A program made the position numbers and the translations under genes. From Fibrobacterota bacterium (GTDB lineage Bacteria; Fibrobacterota; Chitinivibrionia; Chitinivibrionales; Chitinispirillaceae), in the NCBI GenBank assembly GCA_023459055.1, contig JAEWVR010000011.1, positions 1-64,000 on the forward strand: a DNA stretch of 64,000 nucleotides, in the 5' to 3' direction. Below the pieces are notes generated by a model. That model did no database searches, was not told where the DNA came from, and worked only from the letters and a program-made list of their open reading frames with translations. Of the stretch, positions 36,905 to 46,565 are shown one piece after another (position 1 is the stretch's first letter; each line of letters opens with the position of its first letter).

Positions 36905-39900
36905 CTAATTAAGTTTTTCAACAATAATCGTTGTCAATAGTGTTGTGTTTTTTTGAGGTGCAAGATTAGAAAGTTTGAACATTTCTTTATATACAAGAAT
37001 CTGTTCATCTACTACTCCATTAAACGGAAACACTTTGCCTGGGGTAACCATCCAACCATGAGCAATTCCGCCATCCGGACGAATCGTTACGCAGTGTGTA
37101 TCTGTTTCAATTTCAAAATACCGAAAATGTTCCATTTTTTCTGGAGGTTGTTCAACAACAGCAACATTATTTATTCCATTATTGTGAAGTGCATTAATTA
37201 AAAATTTACTTCTCTGATCCTCTTTATACCAATTTCTGAATACCATATTATCATGACTATTAAATTGTCTTTTTAAACTGCAAAGATTGAGATCTACAGA
37301 TGTAAATTGGACATTCCAATTTTGTTTGAGAAATTTAAGTAATTCTGCAAAAAGCATTGCGCCAAGTGGTGTATTTAGATAGGAATCAGAGTAAAATATA
37401 GTTACATCCTTATTTTGTAGGACTTTTTGTAGCTCTGGTAGACTGTTGTTCCAAATAGTAATACAAAAAGAACCAAAGTTACTAAATGGCATAGTTGTTG
37501 CGCGATATTTTGAATCCGCTTGTACCATATTTTGAGACAATACCGGTTGAGGTACTGGTTCAAATGTATCAAGTTGATATTCACCAATACATCTGATAAT
37601 ATCTTTTGGTAACCTTTGATCAAAATCCTTATTTGGTGGTGGCAACAAAGAAATATCTTTAGTAAACCAAGTTTGCGTGTTGTTATCGCCATAGAATAGT
37701 TGAGCAAGAATAGTTACATTACTTAACTTTTCACTCGTTCCAGTTCCCACTACAATATTCGCAAAGCTCTTAATGGATGAATAGATAAAAAGGTCAGTAC
37801 CAGGGTCACCCATGCTCTCCCATGAAGGTATTACGAATGTAATTAGAGTTCCAAGATTTTCCAGTCTTCTTAATTCTTTGGATATATTCCAATTTTGCAA
37901 ATCCCATTCTTTCATAGCGCCTGATAAAAACAATTTGATCTCTTTCGGTACACTATTTACAGTTCGACGTAATAGCGCCTGAGTAAGGGGCAACTGTTCT
38001 ACTGTTAATTGAAAAGGAAGATGTTTAACAGGTTCAATTATTTGATTGCAACTTACTTCTGTTTTTTCAAGCCATTCTATTAAGTTTTTTCTGTTCAGTA
38101 GATTTACATACGATTGTGAAGATCTGTCAAGCAGACACTTTGTACAACATGAGTTGCAATCACACTCACAAATTCTTTTGTGCATTTTTTCTATCAAAAT
38201 ATCATAATAGTCCGGAATTTGTTTAATATATCCAGCCCCACCATTAGCAGTGTCATATAAAAATAGTGATCTAAAGTGCTGATGTTTATCCGTTCTGTAT
38301 TTTTTTATACCTAAACCAATTTCATCATCATCAATACCAAGATGTTTGCAGAGCTGCCATTTGAGTGCAACTGCAAAAGACAGCATGAGAGATTCATCAT
38401 TAGAAAAAGATCCTGCAATATCTCTTAGTCGAATTTCGATTACGTCAGTATGAAACGAACCTGCAAGTGCAACATCTGATCGTATTTTTATATTGTTGTC
38501 GTTACCACGACACAATTTATCGCCAGTATCTTTTCCACCTCTAAGCCGTAGATGGTTTTCAAGTGGAATAGCGTTGACATCAAGTGGCATCGGTTCCGTT
38601 CTACCGCACTCAGTGCATACGGCGTATCCATTCCCATGTCCAATGTTGTAGTATATAATTTTTGAATGTTCTCCCCCCAGTCGCATATCTACCATTGCCA
38701 TGCTATCCTCCGCCCACGGCTCCATATTTAGTAATAGTGGTTCAACCCAGGAATAGGATGGTGGAGTATCTAAACATCTATCTGGTGTCTTATAAATGTC
38801 TACTGCATAACCAGCTGGTTCAATAAATTCGGTGAATGCTCCACCAATCTCATTTATTCCAGAAAAATTATTTCTTCCACAAGCCGGACAAGGTTGGCTC
38901 ATGTCTCCACTTAGTAACTGTTGATGGCCACAATTTGTGCAAATCCTTATCTTAAAAATTTCACTTTCTTTGAATGTTGATTTTAACGCAATACCAGCTG
39001 AATGATAAACCCAACCATCAAGAACCACAGGTTTACCAGGTGCATATTCTGTAAGTGCACTGCTAACATGGTGCGTTGGGAGATCTTCTCTTCGAAATGT
39101 ATTGTCTTCTCCCTTGTTATCATCATGTTCCTGTTTCATTTTTTTAATATCATCAATGTTATTGATATTAAACTCAACCACCCCGGTTGGAATTCCTGCG
39201 CTTGGCAGGAAACCTTGCTCAACAAGATATTTCAATGAACTATCTGATAATAAATGTCGTTCCTCATATTTCAACGCTTTTATAGCCGGACTGTTATCTG
39301 TGTAGTTCTCTTCTTTTTTTAGTTTTTCAATATTATTGTTAATTCGTTCACGTTTTAAACGCAATTCGTTACGAACTTTTATAATCGCATCTTGTGCTAT
39401 TGCAATCAATCCGCTCATTGCGTGACTGGAAAGCGATGTTCTTTCGCAGATCCTTTGTACTTTCAAAAAGATATCGTTGTTCTGAATGTTCTCTGCAAGC
39501 CATGTTGTGAAAATATCACAGATCGAATCCTCATTTTGGTGACCATAAAAGAAATCTTCTACTTTCTCATTTATATTCATACCATGTCTTGTTCGAATGA
39601 AATTTCCTAAAAGGCAAGAATTTATATGGCGTTGAATGATATGTTTGCTTGTAAATGAGATTTTAGGTATGGTAACATTGCGAGTCATAGTGATCTTTGG
39701 ATCATTCAGAACTTCTTCTCCAATAGGGTTTGCTTTACAGAATGTAAGTGCCATTGATCTGGGTTCTGACCTTCTTCCTGCACGACCAGCTCTCTGAAGA
39801 TAGTTAGCAGTTTTTGGTGGTACATTGTTCATAATGACGGTTGAAACACCCCCAATGTCAACACCCATTTCCATAGTGGTCGAACAGCTTAGTACATTCA

Positions 39901-42900
39901 GACGACCATCCTCAAACTCTTTTTCAAGGTAACGAAGACGACTATCTGATTGTTGTGCGGAATGTTCACCGCTAAGAAAAACTGGATAATCTATAAACAA
40001 CTTTTCATATATATCACTCCACAAACCCGCTTTATTATGCTGTAAAAAAGCATTAGATGCCCAATCTGTAATTTCGCGTTGCTTTACAGTTTCACCTTTT
40101 GCTGTTCGCCCATCAGGGAATGGAAAATATGGTACTTTGAACCTGTCACTTTTTACTCGGTACTTGTCAATATCTATTGTATTTAGATTGCCTTTGATAA
40201 CTGGTGTTAAACCTTTGAAATCACAATCAAGAAACCGATGAGTGATTGGGCATACTTTTGCTTCTGTAACTAATTCAAAATAGGCATAGCGAGAAAGATT
40301 GAAATTGTACCCTCTTTCATCTTTCCCCTCCATTAAAGGAAGCAATGCTCTCCAAGCATAGTCAAGAATTTTATTGATAGTGTCTTCTTTTTCAACATCT
40401 ATTTTATCAGTTCCTTTTCCGTTTAGTCCAAAAAATAACAGTAACGTTAGTCGTGATTGTCGTTGCTTGTTTTTATAGAACGTAGGCCATTTTCTTGGGC
40501 GTGATCTACCTTGGAAAGATGAATAATCATAGTTTGATGGGTAAATACGTCTTGTCTCATAATGTTGCATTATTAAATTCTGTACGTTTTTGTCAATATG
40601 TATGAATGTGTTTTCCCTGATGAAATAGTCAATACAAATTTTTAAAAACTGCCTCCATTCATTTTCATTTATTCCTACTTGCTTAACAAATTCTGGCACA
40701 TGTTCTTTTTCAAGTTCTGGATATACTAGCCTAACAAGTCCCAGTGTTTCAAGTGAATTCACTCGTCTTGGCCGACGGGCAAATTGATCATACAAAAGAG
40801 CACGAATGTATTCTTTTTCATTGGCCGTTCCCAGATTGTTACGGTTTGTAAGAGATCTGTTTAAAAATTTCAATTCAGCATGCTGTAAAAGTATGTCTTC
40901 CATTTCATACCATGAAATACGAGGTGATGGAGATAAATTTGGATCGCTAATACTTTTAACACGGATTTCAAGTTCTTTAAGTTGTTCCTTAAAAACTTCT
41001 GGATACTGTTTGTAAACTTCTAATTGTTTACGTTCATCCTCACCTAACTCACTTTGTGGTAATTGACTCTGTCGTATTTTCGCTAATTGGTGATAAACTC
41101 GTGTCCTAACCCAAGTTCTTTCCACATCTGCATTCATAGCTGCAGCAGAACGGGCTGTCCCTTGTCTGTTATCTGTAAACCCAATTATTTTTTTCCCTTG
41201 CCAAACCATTCTGTCTTTTATTTCATCTGCGGATGGGGCTTCTTCCAATAAAGTTGGCAGTATAATTCTTGATAGAAATTCAGCACTTGCTCTAAAATAC
41301 TGGGGTTTATTCAGTGTGTTGCCACAAACCGGGCAACGCAAATTATGATCTGTAATCTCAATATACGGTCCGTTAGATTCCTTTTTTCCATTTTCGGTAA
41401 TTCCACATGGAAAAAATCCAGACAGATTGTGTTCTGGGACTTTACTCTTAGGGAAAAGCCAAAAAGATTTCCAACCTGTAGATGCTGATACTTCAGGAAG
41501 ATCCTCTGTCTCATCATCCTCTTGTTCTTCAAACTCGAAAACTTCCAGTTTTTCTTTTGATTTTAACCTTATCAGTTTTTTTTCTTCATTATATTCGCCC
41601 TCAAGTAGTCGAGCTCCGCAAGAAGTACAACCAGCCAGCTCAAACATCGGATATTCACAATCAGGTTCAGGGCACAGTGGTGTTGTTCTTGATGATATTG
41701 ATGGGATTCCAGTAAGTAATCTTAATTCATTGTGTCGTTTACAGTTAATATTTGTACATGCATACAACCCTGGAATTGCACGCATAAAGAAGTGTGCCCT
41801 TAATGGTAGTATTGTATCATCACCTTTTTCTGAAAGAATATTTACAACTTTTAGTCGTTCCTCAGTCGTTTTGCAATCAAATGGTCTGCCAATCTCTTCA
41901 AGTGTGAGTACTGGCTGTTCTATAGCAAGTTTTTGTATACTCTGAACCTCTTTACACACTATTTTTTCTTTAAACGAAAGTGCTGATAATTCACTCAGAT
42001 CGGACACACTTTTTTGAATCGGTGGCAGAATCGGAATAAAACGATTTCCTCCAATAATGTCAATGAGTTCTTCCTTCTGTCCTGTTAGCTCAGAAAAAAA
42101 ACGTCTTAAACTTGTATCCGAGTCTTTTCCATTTCCAATTGTTGCTGATGTCGCTGCAAAACGTACATCTGTTTCCTTAACACCAAAAGCATCGAGCACT
42201 CGTCGTATTAATAATGCAATTTCTGTTGCAGACGAACCAGAGTAGGTGTGTGCCTCGTCAAGTATAATCCATCGTAATTTGCCGTGTGATTTTTCAAGAA
42301 GTGATTGGTCCTTTTTACGAACAAGCATATATTCCAGCATTGTCGGGTTAGTAAATAGTACCTGTGGTGGATGCTGACGAATCGTTTGTCTGTCCAAGGC
42401 TTCGCATGGTTGTGAATTGTTATCTTTAACTCGAACAACTTCTGGTGTTTTACCATTGTAGATTCCAAAACGGACTTTTGAATTTAATGCTTTTGTCCAG
42501 GCAAGAATACGGTTTTTCTGGCTTCCCATTAAAGCGTTAAGAGGATATAGAAAAAGTGCTCCAACACCTTCACGTATTCCATTGTTTGCCTGCTCAAAAA
42601 GATCCGCTAAAACCGGTATCATAAAACATTCAGTTTTTCCTGATCCGGTACCACTTGTAACAACTATAGAATGCTTCTTTACAAGCAAAGATTCCCAACT
42701 TGTTAATTGATGAATGTAGGGTTTGCGGTTCTTAGGAAATCGGTATGTTATGTCTGCCTTATCTAGAGAATCAATAAATTCTTTTGAAAAAAGATTCGTT
42801 AAATTATTCAATTCAACATCAGCAGATTCCCATGGAAAAGTTGCCTGAAAAACCGGATCAACGGCAATAATTTCTTCCTTCTCGAGGAGATATTTTATAT

Positions 42901-42994
42901 ACTTCTGAAAATCTGGCTCTCCATTTGCCCACATAGAACAGAGGGCATCAGTGGAACGGCGGAGCATTTTTTCATATAGTGCTTGAAAGTCCAT
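36905..42994 (-). CDS. druE: DruE-like DUF1998 helicase (Druantia type III)
   Basis: This 2029-residue protein is an SF2 helicase with TSGTGSGKTE (113-122), LDEAH near residue 246, FAATSAT, and QRAGRAGR near residue 1068. Zinc-finger clusters lie between the lobes (CTNINC, CPEPDC, CTSCG, CPVCG). A DUF1998/MZB module has CTNCG, CPACG, the DTANGGAGYI motif near residue 1583 and a Cys cluster (CDCNSCCTKC) after it. About 400 further residues are unassigned. Size, domain order and the coupled druH upstream match DruE of Druantia type III. Start and druH stop overlap by one base (TAATG). The system blocks phage by an unknown mechanism. Confidence 0.85.
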   Translation of the reverse strand: MDFQALYEKMLRRSTDALCSMWANGEPDFQKYIKYLLEKEEIIAVDPVFQATFPWESADVELNNLTNLFSKEFIDSLDKADITYRFPKNRKPYIHQLTSWESLLVKKHSIVVTSGTGSGKTECFMIPVLADLFEQANNGIREGVGALFLYPLNALMGSQKNRILAWTKALNSKVRFGIYNGKTPEVVRVKDNNSQPCEALDRQTIRQHPPQVLFTNPTMLEYMLVRKKDQSLLEKSHGKLRWIILDEAHTYSGSSATEIALLIRRVLDAFGVKETDVRFAATSATIGNGKDSDTSLRRFFSELTGQKEELIDIIGGNRFIPILPPIQKSVSDLSELSALSFKEKIVCKEVQSIQKLAIEQPVLTLEEIGRPFDCKTTEERLKVVNILSEKGDDTILPLRAHFFMRAIPGLYACTNINCKRHNELRLLTGIPSISSRTTPLCPEPDCEYPMFELAGCTSCGARLLEGEYNEEKKLIRLKSKEKLEVFEFEEQEDDETEDLPEVSASTGWKSFWLFPKSKVPEHNLSGFFPCGITENGKKESNGPYIEITDHNLRCPVCGNTLNKPQYFRASAEFLSRIILPTLLEEAPSADEIKDRMVWQGKKIIGFTDNRQGTARSAAAMNADVERTWVRTRVYHQLAKIRQSQLPQSELGEDERKQLEVYKQYPEVFKEQLKELEIRVKSISDPNLSPSPRISWYEMEDILLQHAELKFLNRSLTNRNNLGTANEKEYIRALLYDQFARRPRRVNSLETLGLVRLVYPELEKEHVPEFVKQVGINENEWRQFLKICIDYFIRENTFIHIDKNVQNLIMQHYETRRIYPSNYDYSSFQGRSRPRKWPTFYKNKQRQSRLTLLLFFGLNGKGTDKIDVEKEDTINKILDYAWRALLPLMEGKDERGYNFNLSRYAYFELVTEAKVCPITHRFLDCDFKGLTPVIKGNLNTIDIDKYRVKSDRFKVPYFPFPDGRTAKGETVKQREITDWASNAFLQHNKAGLWSDIYEKLFIDYPVFLSGEHSAQQSDSRLRYLEKEFEDGRLNVLSCSTTMEMGVDIGGVSTVIMNNVPPKTANYLQRAGRAGRRSEPRSMALTFCKANPIGEEVLNDPKITMTRNVTIPKISFTSKHIIQRHINSCLLGNFIRTRHGMNINEKVEDFFYGHQNEDSICDIFTTWLAENIQNNDIFLKVQRICERTSLSSHAMSGLIAIAQDAIIKVRNELRLKRERINNNIEKLKKEENYTDNSPAIKALKYEERHLLSDSSLKYLVEQGFLPSAGIPTGVVEFNINNIDDIKKMKQEHDDNKGEDNTFRREDLPTHHVSSALTEYAPGKPVVLDGWVYHSAGIALKSTFKESEIFKIRICTNCGHQQLLSGDMSQPCPACGRNNFSGINEIGGAFTEFIEPAGYAVDIYKTPDRCLDTPPSYSWVEPLLLNMEPWAEDSMAMVDMRLGGEHSKIIYYNIGHGNGYAVCTECGRTEPMPLDVNAIPLENHLRLRGGKDTGDKLCRGNDNNIKIRSDVALAGSFHTDVIEIRLRDIAGSFSNDESLMLSFAVALKWQLCKHLGIDDDEIGLGIKKYRTDKHQHFRSLFLYDTANGGAGYIKQIPDYYDILIEKMHKRICECDCNSCCTKCLLDRSSQSYVNLLNRKNLIEWLEKTEVSCNQIIEPVKHLPFQLTVEQLPLTQALLRRTVNSVPKEIKLFLSGAMKEWDLQNWNISKELRRLENLGTLITFVIPSWESMGDPGTDLFIYSSIKSFANIVVGTGTSEKLSNVTILAQLFYGDNNTQTWFTKDISLLPPPNKDFDQRLPKDIIRCIGEYQLDTFEPVPQPVLSQNMVQADSKYRATTMPFSNFGSFCITIWNNSLPELQKVLQNKDVTIFYSDSYLNTPLGAMLFAELLKFLKQNWNVQFTSVDLNLCSLKRQFNSHDNMVFRNWYKEDQRSKFLINALHNNGINNVAVVEQPPEKMEHFRYFEIETDTHCVTIRPDGGIAHGWMVTPGKVFPFNGVVDEQILVYKEMFKLSNLAPQKNTTLLTTIIVEKLN

Positions 42995-45900
42995 TAATTC
43001 TTCCTTTCTGAAGCAATTATTCTTTGCAACATATGAGCAAATGCATAATCATACCATTTTTGAGATTTTCGACGATACAACTGCATTCGTTTTTGTTTTT
43101 CTGGATTCGAGAGATAACCATGTTTTTTACCTGCAACTATCAAGGCTGCTCGCAGAGGAGCAAGTAACATTGGCCATTGATAATTTTCAAATTTGCTAAC
43201 ATCGAATAGTTGTCGATATTCATCAGGAATACTTGGATACCACTTTTGAGGCCAATTTTCTGGTTCTTTCATGTGAGTACGAAGATCATCAATTATACTT
43301 TTCGGAATTGGACCTGGGTCTACGTCTTGTTTTTGAAGGTCATTAGCAAAACTGAAAAGTAGGTGTCCTGGCTGATATTCTTCTGAGTTTAGAAATAATT
43401 CATTAAGAAAAAACTTCAACCGTTCAATAATTTTATGAAACATTATTCCTGGCAATTCTGTTAATTCATAACATCCTTCGCTCCAACACTTTACAGGAAT
43501 AAGATGCCATGCAAAAGGAAGGGAATTCTCTAGTAGAAGTAGAGCATTTAACATCTCGTTGTCAGTCGAGAATTGAAATTGAGAAGCAATGAAAAAACGT
43601 ACTGATAGTGTTGGATTCGCAGCAATCACATAATAATAATCAATTGCTGCAGCAGGAAGACCATGGTTAACCAACAATTTATAATAGATAACAATTTCCT
43701 TCCACACTGTACTGTCATATTTTTCACGTTGAAGAATTTCTCTAATTTTGATTATTCTTTCGGTCCGATTTTCAATCTTGTTGACATTAGCTAATTCGCT
43801 TTCAACTTTATAATCAACTATTGCTTGATTCACTTTGAGGGTTGGTCTAAGATGAAACTGTTGTGCACTTTTAGTATAAACGATCCAAAGACCGGGAGTT
43901 GTTGCAGGAGCAAAACAATATTCACCCCCTTGAGTAAAGGCTAAAGGAACATTTTCAACTTTTTCAACAAGATCACCAAGATGAAAGCCATGCAGGATAA
44001 TATCTTTCTCAATTACTTTTTCATCCAGATCAGTTAACTTGAAGGGGATATCATTTGTGGTAAAGCAATTATAATGGGCAACAGTAATCATTGCTTCGAT
44101 ACCTCCACCATTATTCAGAAGACTTAGTTCAACAAAACCATTTTCATGTACCGGATTGTATAGGTTTAACATATCTTTGATTGCATTTTCGTATTTATAA
44201 AGAGGATGTGATCCCTGTTGCAATTGCATTGTTGAAGAAAAATCGCTAAATTCACCAACTGGTTTAATAAATAAACGATAGTCATCACCTAGGCAAATTA
44301 GACGACAGCCGAGAAGCGAGTCTACACACAATCTTGTCTTCCTCTTCAATATTTTACCTTCTGGATCAGTAAAATATGCACCTTTGAATGGTGGAACAAT
44401 ATCAATCGTCAAAGAACCTTTTCCCTGTGCGTCAAGTCTGATTTGTACTCTGCCTGGGGGTTCATCACCAGTCTTTGCACTTACCGTCAATGTCAATGAA
44501 TTATTATTCCTGCATTGTTCAACATCTACATCGTTGAGGACATTTGCAACTCCATTGAAGTTTCTTATTTCAATTTTTCCAATACGAGGGCCAAGCGGGA
44601 TTGAATCAATTACGGTGTCTTTTAAATAATAACCTCGGTAAAAATATGATGAACCTGCACTTTTTACATGAAACATTACATTTCCTAATCCAGGTTTTGA
44701 TTTTTCAAGTGAAATCCAATCACCAGTGGAACTCATTCTCCAAAAGATATTTCGGTTGTCAATTTTTTTTGATGGTATCCCTTCACCGAATTGTCTGAAT
44801 GTAATATCACCTGCAAAAACTTCCTTTGAAGAGTGCAAGACCCACGCCGGTTTAGGTTGATCGTAAACTACACAATCGTCTGGAGTATTACAATTTGTTT
44901 GAAACGACAATGTTTCATTTTGATAAACTGCATCAATGCTACCTTCAAAATCTATTAATTTAAAAAGTTTATTTTGTATTGTAATTGATGTTTGAGATCT
45001 TGTTGAAATAGCATTATTGGAAGGAATAGTCCAGTTTTCGGGTATAAGTAATGTTGCTGATGCAAACCCAGTAACAGTGGTTCCTGTAAATTGATATAAA
45101 GCATCATTTTGCTTACTCATTAATTGAGGTAACGTTAGGTCTGGTGTACTTTGGCCTGGAATAATAAGTTCAACCTCTTTATTGTTGTCTATAGTAGCAT
45201 TGCACTCAACAAAACTTTCATTTTCATTCCACAAAAGCCGAATATTTTTTGATGAGTATCTTAGTAACTCCTCGGCAGCATTATACCTATAAAAAGCGAT
45301 CTCTTTCCTTGTAAGAAAAATGTACATTTCACTTGTATTAGTTGGGATTTGGTTACGGATTAAAAAATTTTCTGAAAGTGATTTATCTGACTGAGCAGAG
45401 TAATATAACTTTGCAGTATTTTCCTTAAGTTCAAGTTCCCATTTAATTTTTAGCCCTGCACCAGAATCATGTTTACGGTTTTTCCGTGATTCTTTTAATT
45501 CAGAAACCATCTTTTGTACACTAATATCGTGTGATATATCAAATGGTAGTGCGTTATCATCTTCTTGCCAGATTGCGCGAGCGGTTTGGATCACCAATTC
45601 GTAAATCACTGAATTCTTGAAACTCAACGGAAGAGAATTTATATGCTGAGTGTTTTTCAACCATTCAACATCAATCTGTTCTCCACCATAAAGATCGATC
45701 TTTTTTATTACAAATTCAAGCAACGAAGAAAAACGGCCGAGATGTTGACTGATGCGTTTTAGAGGTAAACCGCCTTGGACAAGTAATGTCCTTAAAAAAT
45801 GTGTATTGCTAAAAACAATCCAGTTTATTCCGAGTCTGTTTCCACCCTGTATACATGCATCCCTGTATATATCTTTATATTTTAAGGGATCATTTCCAAG

Positions 45901-46137
45901 CGCACAAACAATATCTTCCCAGGCGGGTGAACCTCCGGAATATTCATTTCGCCACCATTCTGCTGCAAAAAGTGCTGCATCGATTGATATAGAATCTTCA
46001 GAACTAAACCGGAGCTGGATTTTTATTGACTCTTTTAAACTCTGATACTCTTCAGGGGTACAACGATATTGCCAAAGTGGACGACCATCGTGCTTACTCA
46101 GATTGTATCGCTCTAAAATTTTTGAAAATACACTCAT
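42994..46137 (-). CDS. druH: DruH-like protein (Druantia type III)
   Basis: This 1047-residue protein has no motif I can name. It looks soluble, with a helical N-terminal part (1-230), a long beta-rich middle (about 240-780) and a helical end (about 800-1047). It is called DruH from its size, its place directly before a 2000-residue DUF1998 helicase, and translational coupling by a one-base overlap; the two-gene druH-druE set defines Druantia type III. It lies 81 bases after the SNase-like gene, so three genes are probably on one sigma-54-driven transcript. A homology search would decide the name. Confidence 0.75.
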   Translation of the reverse strand: MSVFSKILERYNLSKHDGRPLWQYRCTPEEYQSLKESIKIQLRFSSEDSISIDAALFAAEWWRNEYSGGSPAWEDIVCALGNDPLKYKDIYRDACIQGGNRLGINWIVFSNTHFLRTLLVQGGLPLKRISQHLGRFSSLLEFVIKKIDLYGGEQIDVEWLKNTQHINSLPLSFKNSVIYELVIQTARAIWQEDDNALPFDISHDISVQKMVSELKESRKNRKHDSGAGLKIKWELELKENTAKLYYSAQSDKSLSENFLIRNQIPTNTSEMYIFLTRKEIAFYRYNAAEELLRYSSKNIRLLWNENESFVECNATIDNNKEVELIIPGQSTPDLTLPQLMSKQNDALYQFTGTTVTGFASATLLIPENWTIPSNNAISTRSQTSITIQNKLFKLIDFEGSIDAVYQNETLSFQTNCNTPDDCVVYDQPKPAWVLHSSKEVFAGDITFRQFGEGIPSKKIDNRNIFWRMSSTGDWISLEKSKPGLGNVMFHVKSAGSSYFYRGYYLKDTVIDSIPLGPRIGKIEIRNFNGVANVLNDVDVEQCRNNNSLTLTVSAKTGDEPPGRVQIRLDAQGKGSLTIDIVPPFKGAYFTDPEGKILKRKTRLCVDSLLGCRLICLGDDYRLFIKPVGEFSDFSSTMQLQQGSHPLYKYENAIKDMLNLYNPVHENGFVELSLLNNGGGIEAMITVAHYNCFTTNDIPFKLTDLDEKVIEKDIILHGFHLGDLVEKVENVPLAFTQGGEYCFAPATTPGLWIVYTKSAQQFHLRPTLKVNQAIVDYKVESELANVNKIENRTERIIKIREILQREKYDSTVWKEIVIYYKLLVNHGLPAAAIDYYYVIAANPTLSVRFFIASQFQFSTDNEMLNALLLLENSLPFAWHLIPVKCWSEGCYELTELPGIMFHKIIERLKFFLNELFLNSEEYQPGHLLFSFANDLQKQDVDPGPIPKSIIDDLRTHMKEPENWPQKWYPSIPDEYRQLFDVSKFENYQWPMLLAPLRAALIVAGKKHGYLSNPEKQKRMQLYRRKSQKWYDYAFAHMLQRIIASERKN

Positions 46138-46218
46138 TTAAATTCTCTCATTGTAAATGTGCTTTGACATTTGAATATATGTTGAAAATTATTAATGAAT
46201 TGCAATGTTCTTTATATT

Positions 46219-46500
46219 TTATATTTTCGGGAAGTATTTTGCGAGATTTACGCCATTAAAAAAGACTTCACATACTATTCTTCCCCTGTCAATACGATAT
46301 GCCTCACCTAATTCAACCATCTTACCATAAAGTAATTTGCTCAAGCGGCTTTTAGCAGCCTCTCCGCTTTGCGATAGTAATTCGGGGGCATCATACCCTG
46401 CAGGTCTTACTCTTGTACCTTGATTCCCGTTCCATGTCCAACCGGGTGTAACATCAAAGGTATCTCCATCAACAATGTTAGTAACTTTAAATTGCGTCAT
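46219..46500 (-). CDS. Minimal Staphylococcal-nuclease-like protein
   Basis: This 93-residue protein has the SNase OB-fold start VVDGDTFDV-like segment (IVDGDTFDVTPG) and keeps equivalents of the three catalytic residues: Arg in VRPAGYDAPE, Glu in DAPE, and Arg in DRGRIV. It stops soon after the last strand (NLAKYFPKI) and lacks the usual C-terminal helices, so it is about 50 residues shorter than typical SNases. It has no signal peptide, so would act inside the cell. It is the first gene after the sigma-54 promoter and precedes druH-druE. AGGGAGA precedes the ATG. Confidence 0.7.
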   Translation of the reverse strand: MTQFKVTNIVDGDTFDVTPGWTWNGNQGTRVRPAGYDAPELLSQSGEAAKSRLSKLLYGKMVELGEAYRIDRGRIVCEVFFNGVNLAKYFPKI

Positions 46501-46547
46501 TAATAATCTCCCTGAAAAAGGTTTAAAAACTATTTGCAGGAAGATAA

Positions 46548-46563
46548 TGCAACGAGTATGCCA
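46548..46563 (-). promoter_or_regulatory. Sigma-54 promoter of the SNase-druH-druE operon
   Basis: On the minus strand the sequence reads TGGCATACTCGTTGCA, a close match to TGGCACGnnnnTTGCA. The invariant GG (46562-46561) and GC (46550-46549) are exactly ten bases apart. It sits between the stop of the sigma-54 activator (46566) and the SNase-like gene (start 46500). Transcription should begin near 46537. Confidence 0.8.
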
Positions 46564-46565
46564 AT

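Noticed and set aside
36905..46137. Assignment to DISARM or BREX because of the DUF1998 helicase
   Set aside because: DISARM separates the helicase (DrmA) and DUF1998 protein (DrmB) and carries a methylase and DrmC; BREX has BrxC/PglZ. Here one 2029-residue fusion and one large partner are present, as in Druantia type III.
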